Positions 21,095 through 34,593 are shown, numbered from the stretch's first letter. The stretch: DNA of 64,000 nucleotides from Raffaelea ambrosiae (GCA_002778195.1 PCDI01000002.1:2476859-2540858); one strand, 5' to 3'. A program made the numbers and translations. Notes: a model not told the origin generated them from the sequence alone.

Positions 21095-24000
21095 GGCGTG
21101 CAGTGCCAGCGAGCCTATTCCACCTATCGAGCGCGTTATTCTGTCCTACCTCGGCATTCCACTGCCATGGGTGATGTCGATGCGCCTTGTGTTTGGTTGT
21201 GCTTGTTTGTGCTTGTTGTCTGGTGCTCTGGATTGCATCTGCTTGTCGAATAAGCCGCGCAAGAGCCAGGGAGAATGAGAATAGATACCCTGGCGAGCAA
21301 AGTAGAAAGAGACGGCAGAAATGCCCAACCCAGGCCGCCAGAAACCCCAGTCCTCCTCAGCACGAACCCGCACCAGCGCTCTTGAGATTACGGCCAGCAG
21401 CACATGCCCGCCGAACGTAAGAAAAGGGGTAAAAAGAAACGGACTATAAAGAAAACGGGCCAAGAGGACAAAGACGGCAAAGAGAGCAAAGCGGGAGATA
21501 TGAGCGGACAGCAAGACGGGGAGACGAACGGGAGAGATAAAAAGTATGCGAGAAGATCATAAAAGGCCAGAGCACACAGAAGACAGAGAACAAGAGCTGG
21601 ATTGCATGCGGGACGCGCGAGAAGCGCGATGATGCGGGCTAAAACATGCACGAGTAATAACTAGTGCATGTATGAAATTATGGAGGTCACCCCCAAAAGA
21701 GGCTAGATAAGGTCTAGACAGTGGGCAGTCTCCGTCACTAGTGCGCCCAGCGGTAGCGCCTAATAACAACCCCCTGCTGCAGCCCAGCTGCTGGCCAGGG
21801 AGTGTGTGTGGGCAGCCAGCGAGATTGATCCAGGCAAGAACCCCCTAAATGCGGGTAGAGGATCCTGGTCTGCCTAGGTGCTTTCTGCGCAATGCTGGGG
21901 CATCCCCGGTTTGACAAGGTGCGTCACGGCCTGCATGGATGCATGTGCAGGCGGCAGCCGCGTACGGGGAAGGGCATCCAGACCAGTTCGACGGTGCGCA
22001 ACGCCGCGGACGAGGAAGAAGCCGGAGGATATGCAATGGCAGCCGTGGGCGATCTGCAGGGCAGCATTGGCACGCAGACACGAAGGCAGCGGACCTCCCG
22101 TAGACACAGCCGTGTCGGCTGGCAGTGCTGTGCGACGAGACCGCGCAAGACAGGGCGCAGAAGACGGTCCTGCAGACACCCGACAAATCGCACATATTAG
22201 TGTCTCACTCACACCTTGCGGTGGATGGGCCTGTCTCGTCTCTTTTCATTTTCTGCTTCCTTCTTTGTTTCTTCAACCACGGTCGCACGGCAGGGTGGTC
22301 CGACCCAGACATGACGCAGACCTGCAATGGAAAGGGAGACAAACAGCTGTGCGGCAAGGGGGTCTGCTGCTCACTGCCTGTCTCACCTTTTCTTGCTCGT
22401 CACGTTTGGCGCTGGGTCTGCGCACCAGCAAGGCTTTGCCGGCCGGCCAGTCTGGGTGGAGTTCATTTCCTCGCTGCCCATCACTGCATACCCACCCTGC
22501 AGAACGTTTATCTTGCATAAGATGCTGTTGCCACCAGAACCGCCCAGAGGTGCAGCAAAGGGTGCGAAGGGTGCATCAAAAGCCGCGCATGACCTCCTCT
22601 GGTGAGGAACGGCTCCAATTGCCCATTGACGTGCTAGTTTGCTGGCTAGTAGCTGCACATCTCGGAGGCCTTTTTGGTCGTGTTCCCCAACAATCCGCCT
22701 GCAGAGGTGGGCAGACATACATGGAACGCGGCATGCCGCCTATTGGAGCGATCCCGTAGCGGCCGCGCCAAAGCTTCAGGCTGTTGGTCTCGGTGCCAGA
22801 CAGACGCTTGATTGGGCAGGACAGCCCTGCCGCCATGGCCAGAACAGCTCGTGAACGCCCACACGCTCTCACCGTACAGAGTAGACACATGAACAGCGGT
22901 GTTGTTGGCGGTACTTTTGTGTCGTCTTTCGCCTCTCTTTCGCCCCTCTTGTGTGTTTGTGGCTCTGCTTCCGCCTGGCTCCCGCTTTGCACCGTCCCGT
23001 GCGCGATCGTCTTCCCGGGTTTGTTCCACTCTGTGTCGATATGCCCGTTTCTTGCCTGCGAGGATCCACCCCTCATTTGGACGTGCGGATCATCATGGCG
23101 ATGACAATGAGGGTGGTGGCTGGCTCGCTGACTGGCCACCCTCTCTCGTCCGCCCCTTGATATCTGAGCCGGAAACGCCTCTCGGTTATCTCTTTTTGAC
23201 GGCACATATATTAGTTGCTTCGGGGTGTCTCGCGCGCGTGCACACACGCGTTCTTCACGAGGCGGGGTTATGAGCATGGACAATCAATAGTGGCAATGAT
23301 CTCGGTCGGCTGTGGGAGGGAAAATCATGAGGTGCTGCCACTTGGTGTAGGGCCCCCCACCGTCATTGGCCCGGGCATCGTCACAACTCGGTTTTCCTGT
23401 GGTGACTTTGCGGCCTTGCATGAACACTGGCCTTTCTTTGCTGCCCACAGTTGCGGTGAAGGAAAAGTGGGCAGGAGGCAATGGGAAGCTGAGATGGCTT
23501 GCATCGCGTGGAGGCCAAGCCCAAGCCGGACCAGAAGGGGGGCGTCAGCTACTATGTAGTTGGGGTCATCTGGTCTCGAAAGCCGACGGATCGCCATCCT
23601 CTAGATCGCGCTGTGTTGTGACGGTGTGGTCTTGTCTTGCCATCCACGAGGACCGCACCGTGATGTTCTCTCCAAACCCCGAGAGGAAGGAACGGGCGCT
23701 ACTGGGGAGGAAGTCACGCTCGCCTCTTAGGCGGCCGATCGCTCCTTCCCTTACTGCAAGGGATGAGCGGTGGCCGCGCTGATAAGCCTGCACATCAAAT
23801 TCTAGCCTTCGGGTTGCTCCTTCCTGCACTTCTACTACTATGTACGTATGGGGTGCCGTGCGTCCACTCCACTGCAAGCGCCACTAACCCCGGCCCGCTA
23901 AGCAGTTCTAGAGCCTGCATGTGTGCAAAGAGCGGCTCCAAACGTCTGCTTTCTTCTTTGGGCAGAGCCAGAGCGTGCTTGGCACAGCTGCTGCATAAGC

Positions 24001-25138
24001 CCCAAGGCTCTGAGAATCTTACGGTTGTATTCACACTCCGACTGGCGGCCTTTGTGGTAGTTTCCTGTTACATCCACTTTAAGTGGCTGCGTTGACCACT
24101 TTTTTCTTAAATCTCTGTTGCTAAAATTGCAGCCCGCCACATGCTCGTAACTACGAGTAGCTTGAAGGCGGGGTCCCGCGCGTGACAGAAACATTGGAAA
24201 GGCCAATGCCTCCTATGTGAGCCCTTCTTGATGTCGACTTTTTGTCCAGTTGGGCTCTACGGGGGCATGCAGGATACGGTTGAATAGAGTTAGAAAGTGA
24301 AACAATGTGCGATGAACCGAAGACTTGTTGCACAATGGTGTTTGCACCACTGAGCGCCTGCAGCTTGAGCCTAACATACAAAGTGCCGATAAAGAAAGTT
24401 TTTTTTTTTTTTAGAAAACGACGGGTTGTGCGGAAAAGTAGCATTGACCACATTCATGTGCTGTCGGGCTGCTTGTGATTCTAGCACAGACCGACATTTT
24501 CCATCGTGGCGACTCGGCAGTGAAACACAATGGACGCCAGCATAATACCGTCTACCTGTCTTTTAGGCTCAAAGACATATACCTTTCGGTGCAGGAGAAT
24601 CACTCGTAGGAAAGTCTGTAAATCACGTGTACTTTTTCAGTATTATGTATGTTAGTTTAGACGAATTTGGCTGAGAAAGGCTAAGACTGAGGCGGATTGG
24701 TACAAATGATTGGTCGAATGAATTTAACGAAGAAAAAAAGGCCATTGGCTGTGGGCCAAGTTAGTCAGCGCGGCACAGAGCTTCCCCATTAGTTCGGGGG
24801 CGTTTTTTTTTTTCCTGGCAACGCAATTTTCTTCCATTTTTTGCTGCTTCGCTTTTCTGGAAGCTCCTGCGGATAAGATCGTCGAACAGACCGTCAATTG
24901 GGCGTGTTTTGAAAAGAAAAGAAAAACCTCGACACTTCCGACACTTCCTCTGGCATCTTGTCTACTTGTTCAACTTCTCGGATCTGTCTTGCGTGTTGGC
25001 TATGAACACCTGACATCCGGAGAAGGAAGGGCCTGTAGTTCAAGACTGTTCAAGTGTCTTGCCAACTGTCGGCACTGCCGACGTGTTGCACTGTTCTTTT
25101 CGATCAAACGCTAAGAAGTACGGTCAATTGCGTACATC
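21095..25138. other. 4-kb gene-free stretch between YVC1 and URA2 (divergent)
   Basis: Both flanking genes are transcribed away from it, so it holds both promoters. Long frames on either strand (for example 21878-22759) have Arg/Ser/Cys-rich, motif-free translations and several mutually overlapping versions, typical of non-coding GC-rich DNA. Two copies of the TACTATGTA motif lie at 23550 and 23836. The last 450 bp contain CCAAT boxes. A non-coding RNA or unrecognised small gene cannot be excluded. Confidence 0.55.
24696..24748 (-). promoter_or_regulatory. Three inverted CCAAT boxes upstream of URA2
   Basis: ATTGG (CCAAT on the minus strand) occurs at 24696-24700, 24709-24713 and 24744-24748, about 390-445 bp before the URA2 ATG. 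CCAAT boxes are the binding site of the HAP/CBC complex, which acts on many fungal promoters. Function here is inferred from sequence only. Confidence 0.4.
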
Positions 25139-28100
25139 ATGCCCAATTCGGTTTTCGCGCCGGCTCTGGCCGCCCGGACTGCGCATGAGCGGTTCATGAG
25201 CCTCGAGCTCGAGGATGGCGTTGTCTACCAGGGATACAGCTTCGGCGCCGACAAGAGCATTGCCGGCGAATTGGTCTTCCAGACCGGCATGGTCGGCTAC
25301 CCGGAGTCGCTGACTGACCCCTCCTACCGCGGCCAGATCCTTGTGTTGACATTCCCCCTCATTGGCAACTACGGAGTGCCCGACCGGGACGCCCTCGACA
25401 GCGTCCTCGGGGACCTGCCTGCCTACTTCGAGTCGTCCCAGATCCACGTTGCCGGCCTCGTCGCAGCCTCGTACTCGGGCGAGGACTACTCCCACTACCT
25501 GGCCAAGTCGTCCCTGGGCACGTGGCTCAAAGAGCAGGGCGTCCCTGCTATGTATGCTGTCGACACGCGGGCTCTGACAAAGCACATCCGCCAGCAGGGC
25601 AGTCTTCTGGGCCGCATGCTGCTCCAGAACAGCTCCGACACTGCCCTTGCCAACGGCCTGACGAACGGCCACGCCGAGCGTGCCCCGGCGTCGTTGTTGA
25701 GCGGCGAGGACTGGAAGTCGCACTTTGAGGTCGTCGACTGGGTCAACCCCAACAAGAAGAACCTCGTTGCCGAAGGTGGGTTTGGAAACCAGCCAGTTTC
25801 TCTGCCCTAAATCAAACGAGGTCGCGTGGCTAACCAGAGTTCTCCATAACGCCAGTGTCCGTCAAGACCCCTAAGCTGTACAGGCCTCCTTCGAGCGTGA
25901 CCGTCAAGAAACACCCGTCCGGCCGCCCCCTGCGCGTCCTCTGCCTGGACGTGGGCATGAAATACAACCAGCTCCGCTGCTTCCTGAAGCGCGGCGTCGA
26001 GGTCCTCGTGTGCCCCTGGGACTACGACATTGTGGGCGCCGCCGAGGACACCCACTACGATGGCCTCTTCCTCTCCAACGGCCCCGGCGATCCGGCCGTT
26101 CTGGAGACCACCGTCAAGAACATCACCGCGGCTCTGTCCAAGCACCAGACTCCGGTCTTTGGCATTTGCCTGGGCCACCAGCTGCTTGCCCGTGCCACCG
26201 GTGCTGTCACCACCAAGATGAAGTTTGGCAACCGTGGCCAGAACATTCCTTGCACCAGCTTGGTCACCGGTCTCTGCCACATCACCTCGCAGAACCACGG
26301 ATACGCGGTCGACGCCACCACTCTGGCTTCGGGCTGGCAGGAGCTCTTTGTCAACGCCAACGACGGCAGCAACGAGGGCATCATGCACATCAGCCGCCCC
26401 TACTTCAGCGTCCAGTTCCATCCCGAGAGCACCCCGGGTCCCCGCGACACGGAGTTCCTGTTTGACGTGTTCATTGACACCGTTCTGAACTGCGCCACAG
26501 ACGCCAAGTACCTCGAGAAGCCTGTCAGCTTCCCGGGCGGCACGGCCGAGGAGAACGAGCGGCTCCATCCTCGCGTCCACGTCAAGAAGGTGCTTATTCT
26601 TGGCAGCGGCGGCCTCAGCATTGGCCAGGCTGGCGAGTTTGACTACTCTGGCAGCCAGGCGATCAAGGCTCTGAAGGAGGAGGGAATCTACACAGTCCTG
26701 ATCAACCCCAACATTGCCACCATCCAGACCTCCAAAGGTCTGGCCGACAAGGTGTTCTTCCTGCCGGTGAACGCCGAGTTCGTGCGCAAGGTCATTGTGT
26801 ACGAGCGCCCGGATGCGATCTACTGCACCTTTGGTGGCCAGACGGCCCTGCAGGTCGGCATCCAGCTCAAGGACGAGTTCGCCGAGCTGGGCGTGACCGT
26901 TCTAGGGACGCCCATGGACACCATCATCACGACCGAGGACCGCGAGCTCTTCGCCCGCAGCATGGACTCCATTGGCGAGAAGTGCGCCAAGTCGGCCTCG
27001 GCCAACAATGTGGAGGAGGCCCTCAGCGTTGTCAAGGACATTGGCTTCCCCGTCATTGTCCGTGCCGCATACGCGCTCGGCGGTCTGGGCAGTGGCTTTG
27101 CGCACAACAAGGAGGAGCTGCTCGCGCTGTGCAACAAGGCCTTTGCTGCCAGCCCGCAGGTGCTGATTGAGCGCAGCATGAAGGGCTGGAAGGAGATCGA
27201 ATACGAGGTGGTTCGCGATGCCCAGGACAACTGCATCACGGTGTGCAACATGGAGAACTTTGATCCTCTTGGAATCCACACGGGCGACTCTATTGTCGTC
27301 GCGCCGTCGCAGACCCTTTCCGACGAGGACTACAACATGCTCCGGACCACGGCCGTGAATGTCATCCGCCATCTCGGCGTTGTGGGCGAGTGCAACATCC
27401 AGTACGCCCTGAACCCCTTTTCCAAGGAGTACTGCATTATCGAGGTCAACGCGCGCCTGTCCCGCTCCTCTGCGCTGGCCTCCAAGGCCACGGGCTACCC
27501 GCTTGCTTTCATCGCTGCCAAGCTGGGCCTGGGCATCCCGCTCAAGGACATCTCCAACAGCGTGACCAAGGTCACCTGTGCCTGCTTCGAGCCGTCCCTC
27601 GACTACGTCGTGGTCAAGATGCCCCGCTGGGACCTGAAGAAGTTCACACGTGTGTCGACCCAGCTCGGCTCTTCCATGAAGAGCATTGGCGAGGTCATGA
27701 GCATCGGCCGCACCTTTGAGGAGGCCATCCAGAAAGCCATCCGGGCCATTGACTTCCACAACCTGGGCTTTGGCGAAACCAAGGCGCTCATGTCCATCGA
27801 CGACGAGCTGCAGACGCCCTCTGACCAGCGTCTGTTTGCCATTGCCAACGCCATGCACTCGGGCTACTCCGTCGAGAAGATCTGGGAGCTGACCAAGATC
27901 GACCCGTGGTTCCTGCACAAGCTCAAGGGCCTGAGCGATTTCGGCCGCGGCATGACCGAGTTCACCACGGGTGACATCGAGAAGCGCCCGGATATCCTGC
28001 TGCAGGCCAAGCGCCTCGGCTTCAGCGACCGGCAGCTCGCACAGTTCTGGAGCTCCAACGAGATTGCCGTTCGTCGTCTGCGTGTGGAAGCCGGCATCAG

Positions 28101-31100
28101 CCCCTTTGTCAAGCAGATCGACACGGTGGCTGCCGAGTTCCCGGCTTTCACCAACTACCTCTACCTGACGTACAACGCGTCTGAGAACGACGTTGCCTTT
28201 GACGACCACGGTGTCATGGTGCTCGGCTCGGGTGTGTACCGCATCGGTTCATCCGTCGAGTTCGACTGGTGCTCTGTGCGCGCCATCCGCACGCTCCGCG
28301 AGGCCAACTTCAAGACCATCATGGTGAACGTGAGTTGGACACACACCTCCCTGCACTCTATCCTTCTCTTTTTTTTTTCCTTTTTTCTTTTGTCTCTTTC
28401 GCCGTATTGACTAACTCGTCTCGATCCAGTACAATCCCGAAACCGTCAGCACTGATTACGACGAGGCCGACAAGCTGTACTTTGAGAACATCAACCTCGA
28501 GACGGTGCTCGACATCTACCAGCTCGAGTCGTCGCGCGGTGTCCTGGGTGCCATGGGTGGCCAGACCCCGAACAACATCGCCCTGCCGCTGCTGCGTGCT
28601 GGCGTCAACGTGCTGGGCACGTCTCCCGAGATGATTGACATGGCCGAGAACCGCTACAAGTTCTCTCGCATGCTGGACACCATTGGCGTGGACCAGCCCA
28701 CGTGGAAGGAGCTCACTAGCTTCGACGAGGCCAGGACCTTCTGCAAGAAGGTTTCGTACCCCGTGCTCGTCCGCCCGTCGTACGTTCTTTCTGGCGCTGC
28801 CATGAACACGGTGTACTCGGAGGCGGACTTGGAGTCCTACCTGAAGCAGGCTGCCGAGGTGTCTCGCGACCACCCGGTGGTCATCACCAAGTACATTGAA
28901 AATGCCAAGGAGATCGAGATGGACGCTGTGGCCAAGGACGGTGTCCTCGTCGGCCACTTCATCTCGGAGCACGTCGAGAACGCTGGTGTCCACTCTGGCG
29001 ACGCCACGCTGATTCTGCCTCCGCAGGATCTCGAGCGCACAACCATTGCGCGCATCGAGGAGGCGACGCGCAAGATTGCCGCTGCCCTCAACGTCACCGG
29101 CCCCATGAACATTCAGTTCATCGCCAAAGATAACGACATCAAGGTGATCGAGTGCAACGTGCGCGCTTCGCGCTCGTTCCCCTTCGTGTCCAAGGTCATG
29201 GGCGTGGATCTCATCGAGATGGCCACGCGCGCCATCATGAACCAGCCTTTTGAGGAGTACCCTCCCGTGGAGCTGGCTCCCGGCTGTGTCGGCGTCAAGG
29301 TGCCGCAGTTCAGTTTCTCGCGTCTGTCGGGTGCCGACCCTGTGCTGGGCGTGGAGATGGCGTCGACTGGCGAAGTCGCCTGCTTCGGCGCGGACAAGTA
29401 CGAGGCCTATCTCAAGGCGCTCGTCTCGACGGGCTTCAAGATGCCACGCCGCAATGTTCTCCTCTCCATTGGCTCGTTCAAGGACAAGAAGGAGATGCTT
29501 CCCTCGGTGGCCAAGCTCCAGACGATGGGCTACAGCCTGTTCGCCACGGCCGGTACCGCCGATTATCTGCAGGAGCACGGCATTCCTGTGCAGTACCTGG
29601 AGGTGCTTGGCAATGGCGACGATGAGGAAGGCAATGGCAGCAACGGACAGAAGCGCGAGTTCTCGCTCACACAGCATCTGGCCAAGAACATGATCGACCT
29701 CTACATCAACCTGCCGTCCAGCAACAAGTACCGGCGCCCGGCTAGCTACATGAGCAAGGGCTACCAGACGCGTCGCATGGCGGTCGACTACCAGATCCCG
29801 CTGGTGACAAACGTCAAGAACGCCAAGATCCTGGTCGAGGCCATGGCCCGCCACTACGACCTGGAAATTGGCCTCCGCGACTACCAGACCAGCCACCGCA
29901 CCGTGGTGCTCCCTGGCCTCGTCAACATTGCCGCCTTTGTGCCTGGCCTGGTGGCCACGGCTGGCAGCCGCGATCTCCAGGCGGTGACCAAGGCTTCCAT
30001 TGCCTCCGGCTTCAGCATGATCCGTGTTATGCCCCTGGGCGTGGACGGCGCCATCACCGATGTCCGCTCGCTCAAGGTGGCGCAGCAGAACAGCCGCCGG
30101 GGCGGCATCTACTGCGACTTCAACCTGTCCATCACGGCGACGTCCACCAACGCGGGCCAGATCAGCCAGGTTGCCGGCGAGGTTGGCTCGCTCTTCATTC
30201 CGTTCAACCACCTGTCTGACAACATCAGCAAGGTTGCGGCTGTGACGGCGCACTTTGACGCGTGGCCAGTGCACAAGCCCATCCTCACGGATGCGAAGAC
30301 CACCGACTTGGCCTCGCTGCTGCTGCTGGCCAGTCTGCACAACCGCCGCATCCATGTGACGTGCGTGACCACGCGCGACGACATCCGCCTGATTGCGCTG
30401 AGCAAGGAGAAGGGCCTGCAGGTGACATGCGACGTGTCGATCTACTCGCTGTACCTGTCGCAGAAGGACTACCCGGGCTGCCACCTGCTGCCGACGGCCG
30501 ACGACCAGGAGGCCCTCTGGGAGCACATGGACGTCATCGATGTGTTCTCGGTCGGCAGTCTGCCGTACCAGCTGGCGCATTGGCTGAAGGGCAACCGGCA
30601 GTCGGACGACATCACGAGCACCTCGGCCATTGTGGACGGTCTCGAGGGCTCGGACGTCGCTCTGGGCATTGCCGACGCGCTGCCTCTGCTGTTCACGTCG
30701 GTGGCTGAGGGTCGCCTGGCGCTGGACGACATCCGCATCCGCCTGCACGACAAGCCAGTGGAGATCTTTGAGCTCCACGAGCAGGTCGGCACGGATGTCG
30801 AGGTGGAGCTGAACCGCCCCTACACGGTGCCGACGGAGGAGGAGAGCGGCATCCAGTCGCCCTTCGCCGGCCGCACGATGCGCGGATCGGTCCAGCGGGT
30901 GACGTTCCAGGACGTCACTGTGTGCCTCGACGGCGAGGTGCTCCCGCAGCCCGGCCAGGGCAAGGACATGTCGACGCACGGCGCTCTGCCGCCGGCCGTG
31001 GTTGCTCCCTCGTCGCCCCTGATGTCGGCGCAGACGTCGAGCCCCATCGTGCCCGACAGCCCGCGCTTCCGACGCCAGTCGGTTCTGTCCAGCACGATGC

Positions 31101-32318
31101 GGACGCGCGTGCTGGAAAATGCAGGCCTGTCCGCTTTGCCGCCTGCTGCTAACGTCTCGGCGGCCGCTGCGGCTCTGGCGACCGCCACGAGTGCCAGCAA
31201 GTCGTCGGCAATCGTTGACGAACTGGGCGTTAGCGGCATGCTCCCCGCGGCCCAGGCGCAACTGACGACGATGCATCTGCAGGTGCCGTCTGTGCTGCCG
31301 GCGCTGCTGTCGCAGCCGTCGGCGTTCAAGAACAAGCCCGTCCTGTCGGTGCTGGACTACGGGCGGTCCGACCTCCACCTGCTCTTCACGGTGGCGCAGG
31401 AGATGCGGCTGGGCGTGCAGCGCGAGGGCGTGCTGGACGTGCTGCGCGGCAAGGTGCTGTGCACGCTGTTCTACGAGCCGTCGACGCGGACGTCGTCTTC
31501 GTTTGACGCGGCGATGCAGCGGCTGGGCGGACGGACGATCCCGGTGGCGACGTCGTCGTCGTCTGTGCAAAAGGGCGAGACGCTGCAGGACACGCTGCGG
31601 ACGCTGGGCCAGTACAGCGACGCGATTGTGCTGCGGCACCCCGACGAGGGCTGCGTGGACATTGCCAAGCGGTTCAGCCCCGTGCCGGTGATCAACGGCG
31701 GCAATGGCAGCAAGGAGCACCCGACGCAGGCGTTTCTGGATCTGTTCACGATCCGGGAGGAGCTGGGCACGGTGCAGGGCCTGACCATCACGTTCCAGGG
31801 CGACCTCAAGTACGGGCGGCCGGTGCACTCGCTGTGCCACCTGCTGAAGCACTACCACGTGCAGGTGCAGCTGGTGTCACCCAAGGCGCTGCGGCTGCCA
31901 GAGGCGCTGCGCGAGGAGCTGACGGCGCGCGGCCAGCTGCTGTGCGAGTCGGAAGAGCTGACCGAGGAGATCGTGGCGCGCAGCGACGTGCTGTACGGAA
32001 CGCGCGTGCAGAAGGAGCGGTTCCCGAGCGTGGCGGAGTTTGAGAAGGTCAAGGGCTCGTACCGGATTGACAATGCGACGCTGCGGCATGCCAAGAGCAA
32101 CATGATTGTGCTGCACCCGCTGCCGCGCAACGACGAGATTGCGGAGGAAGTGGACTTTGACCACCGGGCGGCGTACTTCCGGCAGGTGAGCAACGAAAAA
32201 AAAAAAAAAAACCTGTTCTCGAATCTCATACAGTACGGTGGCTAACATACTTTTCCTCTAGATGCGTTACGGTCTCTACTGCCGTATGGCTCTGCTGGCT
32301 CTCGTCATGTCTACGTGA
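25139..32318 (+). CDS. URA2: Multifunctional pyrimidine protein: glutaminase / carbamoyl-phosphate synthase / inactive DHOase / aspartate transcarbamylase
   Basis: Four exons (25139-25775, 25856-28329, 28430-32185, 32262-32318) give 2307 residues. It makes carbamoyl phosphate from glutamine, bicarbonate and ATP, then carbamoyl aspartate, the first two steps of UMP synthesis. The class-I glutaminase has its nucleophile in GICLGHQ (Cys 317) with His 401 and Glu 403 in QFHPEST. The two-lobed CPSase begins near residue 456 (LILGSGGLSIGQAGEFDYSG). An MGS-like regulatory region lies near 1458, where UTP inhibits homologues. The dihydroorotase-like region (about 1515-1830) reads LPGLVNIAAFVPG where active enzymes have the His-x-His metal site, so it is inactive, as in yeast URA2. 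After an Ala/Ser/Pro linker comes ATCase (about 2001-2307) with STRTS, HPTQ and HPLPR. Exon 4 supplies only the last 19 codons including the stop. Confidence 0.97.
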
Positions 32319-33613
32319 TTGGGGTGCTTGGCTAGGCTTTGTGGCAGATGGGGGCGGTACCATTTTATGTTCTTGGTCGTCGCAAGATGAACAAGAAAGA
32401 CAGCGGCGAGCGAACGAAAAGTTTTGTATTTGCATTTTTTTTTTTTTCTTCTGGGTTTTCGACACCTGCAGTTTTCCGTTTGATTGTTTCCGACATTTTT
32501 CTTTCCTTTTTTTTTCCCGGTTTCCTTTCCGGATATCGTCCTCCTCACACCAGATTGCCTCCGAGGACAGTTTACTTGTCTCGCGTTTCTCTTGGCTTCC
32601 TTCTAGATATTTAGACTACACAAAACGGAGCGTAGATCGTACAAGGCTCGGGCCACCGTGACTGGCGTTCTTTGTGGCATTTGCATGGCGTTTTGTGTAT
32701 ATTTGGGTTTGTTTGTTTGCGGTACATGGCGTATATGCGTTACGTTTGGGTGGGTTTGGGGTGTGTATGGTATAGGGGTTTGGGGTGTTTATGTACTGTA
32801 CGTTCTGCATGTTCTTTCTGTATGTTTGTGTATTTTGTTACGTTTTGTACGAGTTTAGTTACCAGCTAGCTTACCTTCGGGGGTGTGGATCTGTGGCTGC
32901 CAACTCCATTTTCGAGGGCTGGTCCCCTCTTCTGATGCAATCGAAAGGAATGCCACGATGACTGTGTGTCTGGTGTTGCGACAAGAGAGTGCCTCGTGTT
33001 CGTGGCCGGGCTGGATGTCCAGAAAAAGGCCGCCCATTTGTTGTGGAGAGTCTCGTTATCCTCCCAACGATCGGCCAAGTCGGCGGCTCTTTCCGGTGGG
33101 CGAGTCTTACGATTGTTCGGCGGTAGTGCATCGGCGATTAAACACGGCGCCCGCCCCATCAACGCCCGCCCCAAAAAGCTGGTGTCTGTCTCCCTTGACT
33201 CACCAGCGCAACAGCGCATTGGATCACGACCAGCAGAGCGCAACCGAGGCCGCACAACACATATAACGCCCCTGCCTCGCGCAATTGCAGACCCCGTGCG
33301 CTCTTCCTCTTCCATTGGGTCTCCCTCACGTCTTGTATTTCTTCCTGGTTGGCCACAGCAGTGACTCCCAAAAAGCGCCTCTCAATTCAACGAAGCAAAC
33401 GAAACGCTCTTGGATGACTGACTGCTTTGTCTCCACCATCGCCCACTCCGTGCTGTTTGTCTCGATTGCGGCTCCTACGATTCCTACGACGGCTCGACGG
33501 CTCCCGCTGATCCTCCCGCGGCCAAACTAGCATCCCTGTGGCCTCTGCTCTGCCGCTGGGCCTTGGGACTACGACGAAAGCTACGCGCGTGTACGACGAC
33601 GACCGCCACCACC
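32319..33613. other. Intergenic between URA2 and PDX3
   Basis: 1.3 kb of terminator and promoter sequence. It has T-rich runs near 32435-32515 and a GT-rich, TATG-rich tract near 32680-32860. A minus-strand ATG frame at 33315-32866 (149 codons) has no recognisable motif and is not called. Confidence 0.55.
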
Positions 33614-34593
33614 ATGGCCCTCTACCCGCCGCCCGACAAGCTGATCTGTAGGTTCTTTTTTTTTTTTTTTTTTTTTTCCATCGTGCCCTGAGACGTCGTT
33701 TCCTCCGCAGACCATTGCACCGATGTCCTTCTTGCCGCTGACTTCGTTTCTCCCCCACACAAGTTGCTCCCGCGCCGGACACGCCGGCGCCTCCAGGCAG
33801 CGCTGCTGCTGCTAGCAGCGCCCCGCGTCCCCCCCAGGCCGGCCAGTTCCTCAAACACGAGTCCGGCGGGGGTCTCCGGCGCGGCGACCTCGACGCGCGC
33901 GGGCCCATCCACCAGTTCCACGCCTGGTTCGCCGACGCCCGGGCCGCCGGCATCGGCCACCCGGAGGCCTGCACGCTGAGCACGGCCAGCCTGCCGTCGG
34001 GGCGGGTCAGCGCCCGCATGGTCTACCTCAAGGAGCTCGACCCCACGGGGTTTGTCCTCTACTCCAACTTTGGCACCTCGCAAAAGGCCAAAGATTTGTT
34101 TGGGGACGGCGAGGCCAGTGCAGCGACAAACCATCCCGGCCACAGTACCGGCAACCCGTGGGCGTCGTTGACCTTTTTCTGGGAGTCGCTGGAGCGGCAG
34201 GTGCGCGTCGAGGGCCGGGCGGCGCGGCTGCCGCCGGCCGAGTCGCAGGTGTACTACGACACGCGCGTGCGGGGGTCGCGGATTGGCGCGTGGGCGTCGC
34301 GGCAGTCGGCGGAGCTGACGCCACAGGGCCACGACGGCGACGACGGGCGGGCGCAGCTGGAGGCCTGGGTGGCCGAGGTGCAGGCGAGGTTTGGCAAAGA
34401 CAAGGACGACGCCGAAAAAGACATTCCGGTCCCGCCGTTCTGGGGCGGCTTGCGGATTGTGCCGGAGCGGATCGAGTTTTGGCAGGGGCGGCAGAACCGG
34501 CTGCACGACCGGTTTGTGTTTGACCGCGTCGAGGGAGCAGAAGGAGAAGGAAAGGAGGACGTGACGTGGACGGTGAAGAGGCTGAGTCCCTGA
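33614..34593 (+). CDS. PDX3: Pyridoxamine/pyridoxine 5'-phosphate oxidase
   Basis: Two exons, 33614-33647 and 33764-34593, joined in phase 1 over a 116-bp intron containing a long T run, give 287 residues. The enzyme uses FMN and O2 to convert pyridoxamine or pyridoxine phosphate to pyridoxal phosphate (vitamin B6). Family features: the substrate/FMN segment LPSGRVSARMVYLKELDPTGF, the YSNFGTSQKAKDL segment, FFWESLERQVRVEG, the region around SRIGAWASRQS, and the C-terminal dimerisation block WGGLRIVPERIEFWQGR...RLHDRFVF with a final RLSP. It is longer than yeast Pdx3 (228 residues) because of an Ala/Pro-rich N-terminal stretch and a small Gly/Glu-rich insertion near the end. Confidence 0.95.

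Noticed and set aside
21878..22759. 293-codon plus-strand frame in the YVC1-URA2 gap
   Set aside because: Arg/Ser/Cys-rich translation, no motif, several overlapping frames of similar length; typical of non-coding GC-rich DNA.
28358..31858. A 1166-codon open frame antisense to URA2
   Set aside because: It lies opposite a highly conserved enzyme exon; its His/Arg/Val/Leu-rich translation is the expected shadow of C/G-ending codons.
32866..33315. 149-codon minus-strand ATG frame upstream of PDX3
   Set aside because: No recognisable domain, no splice support and an overlapping plus-strand frame of similar length.
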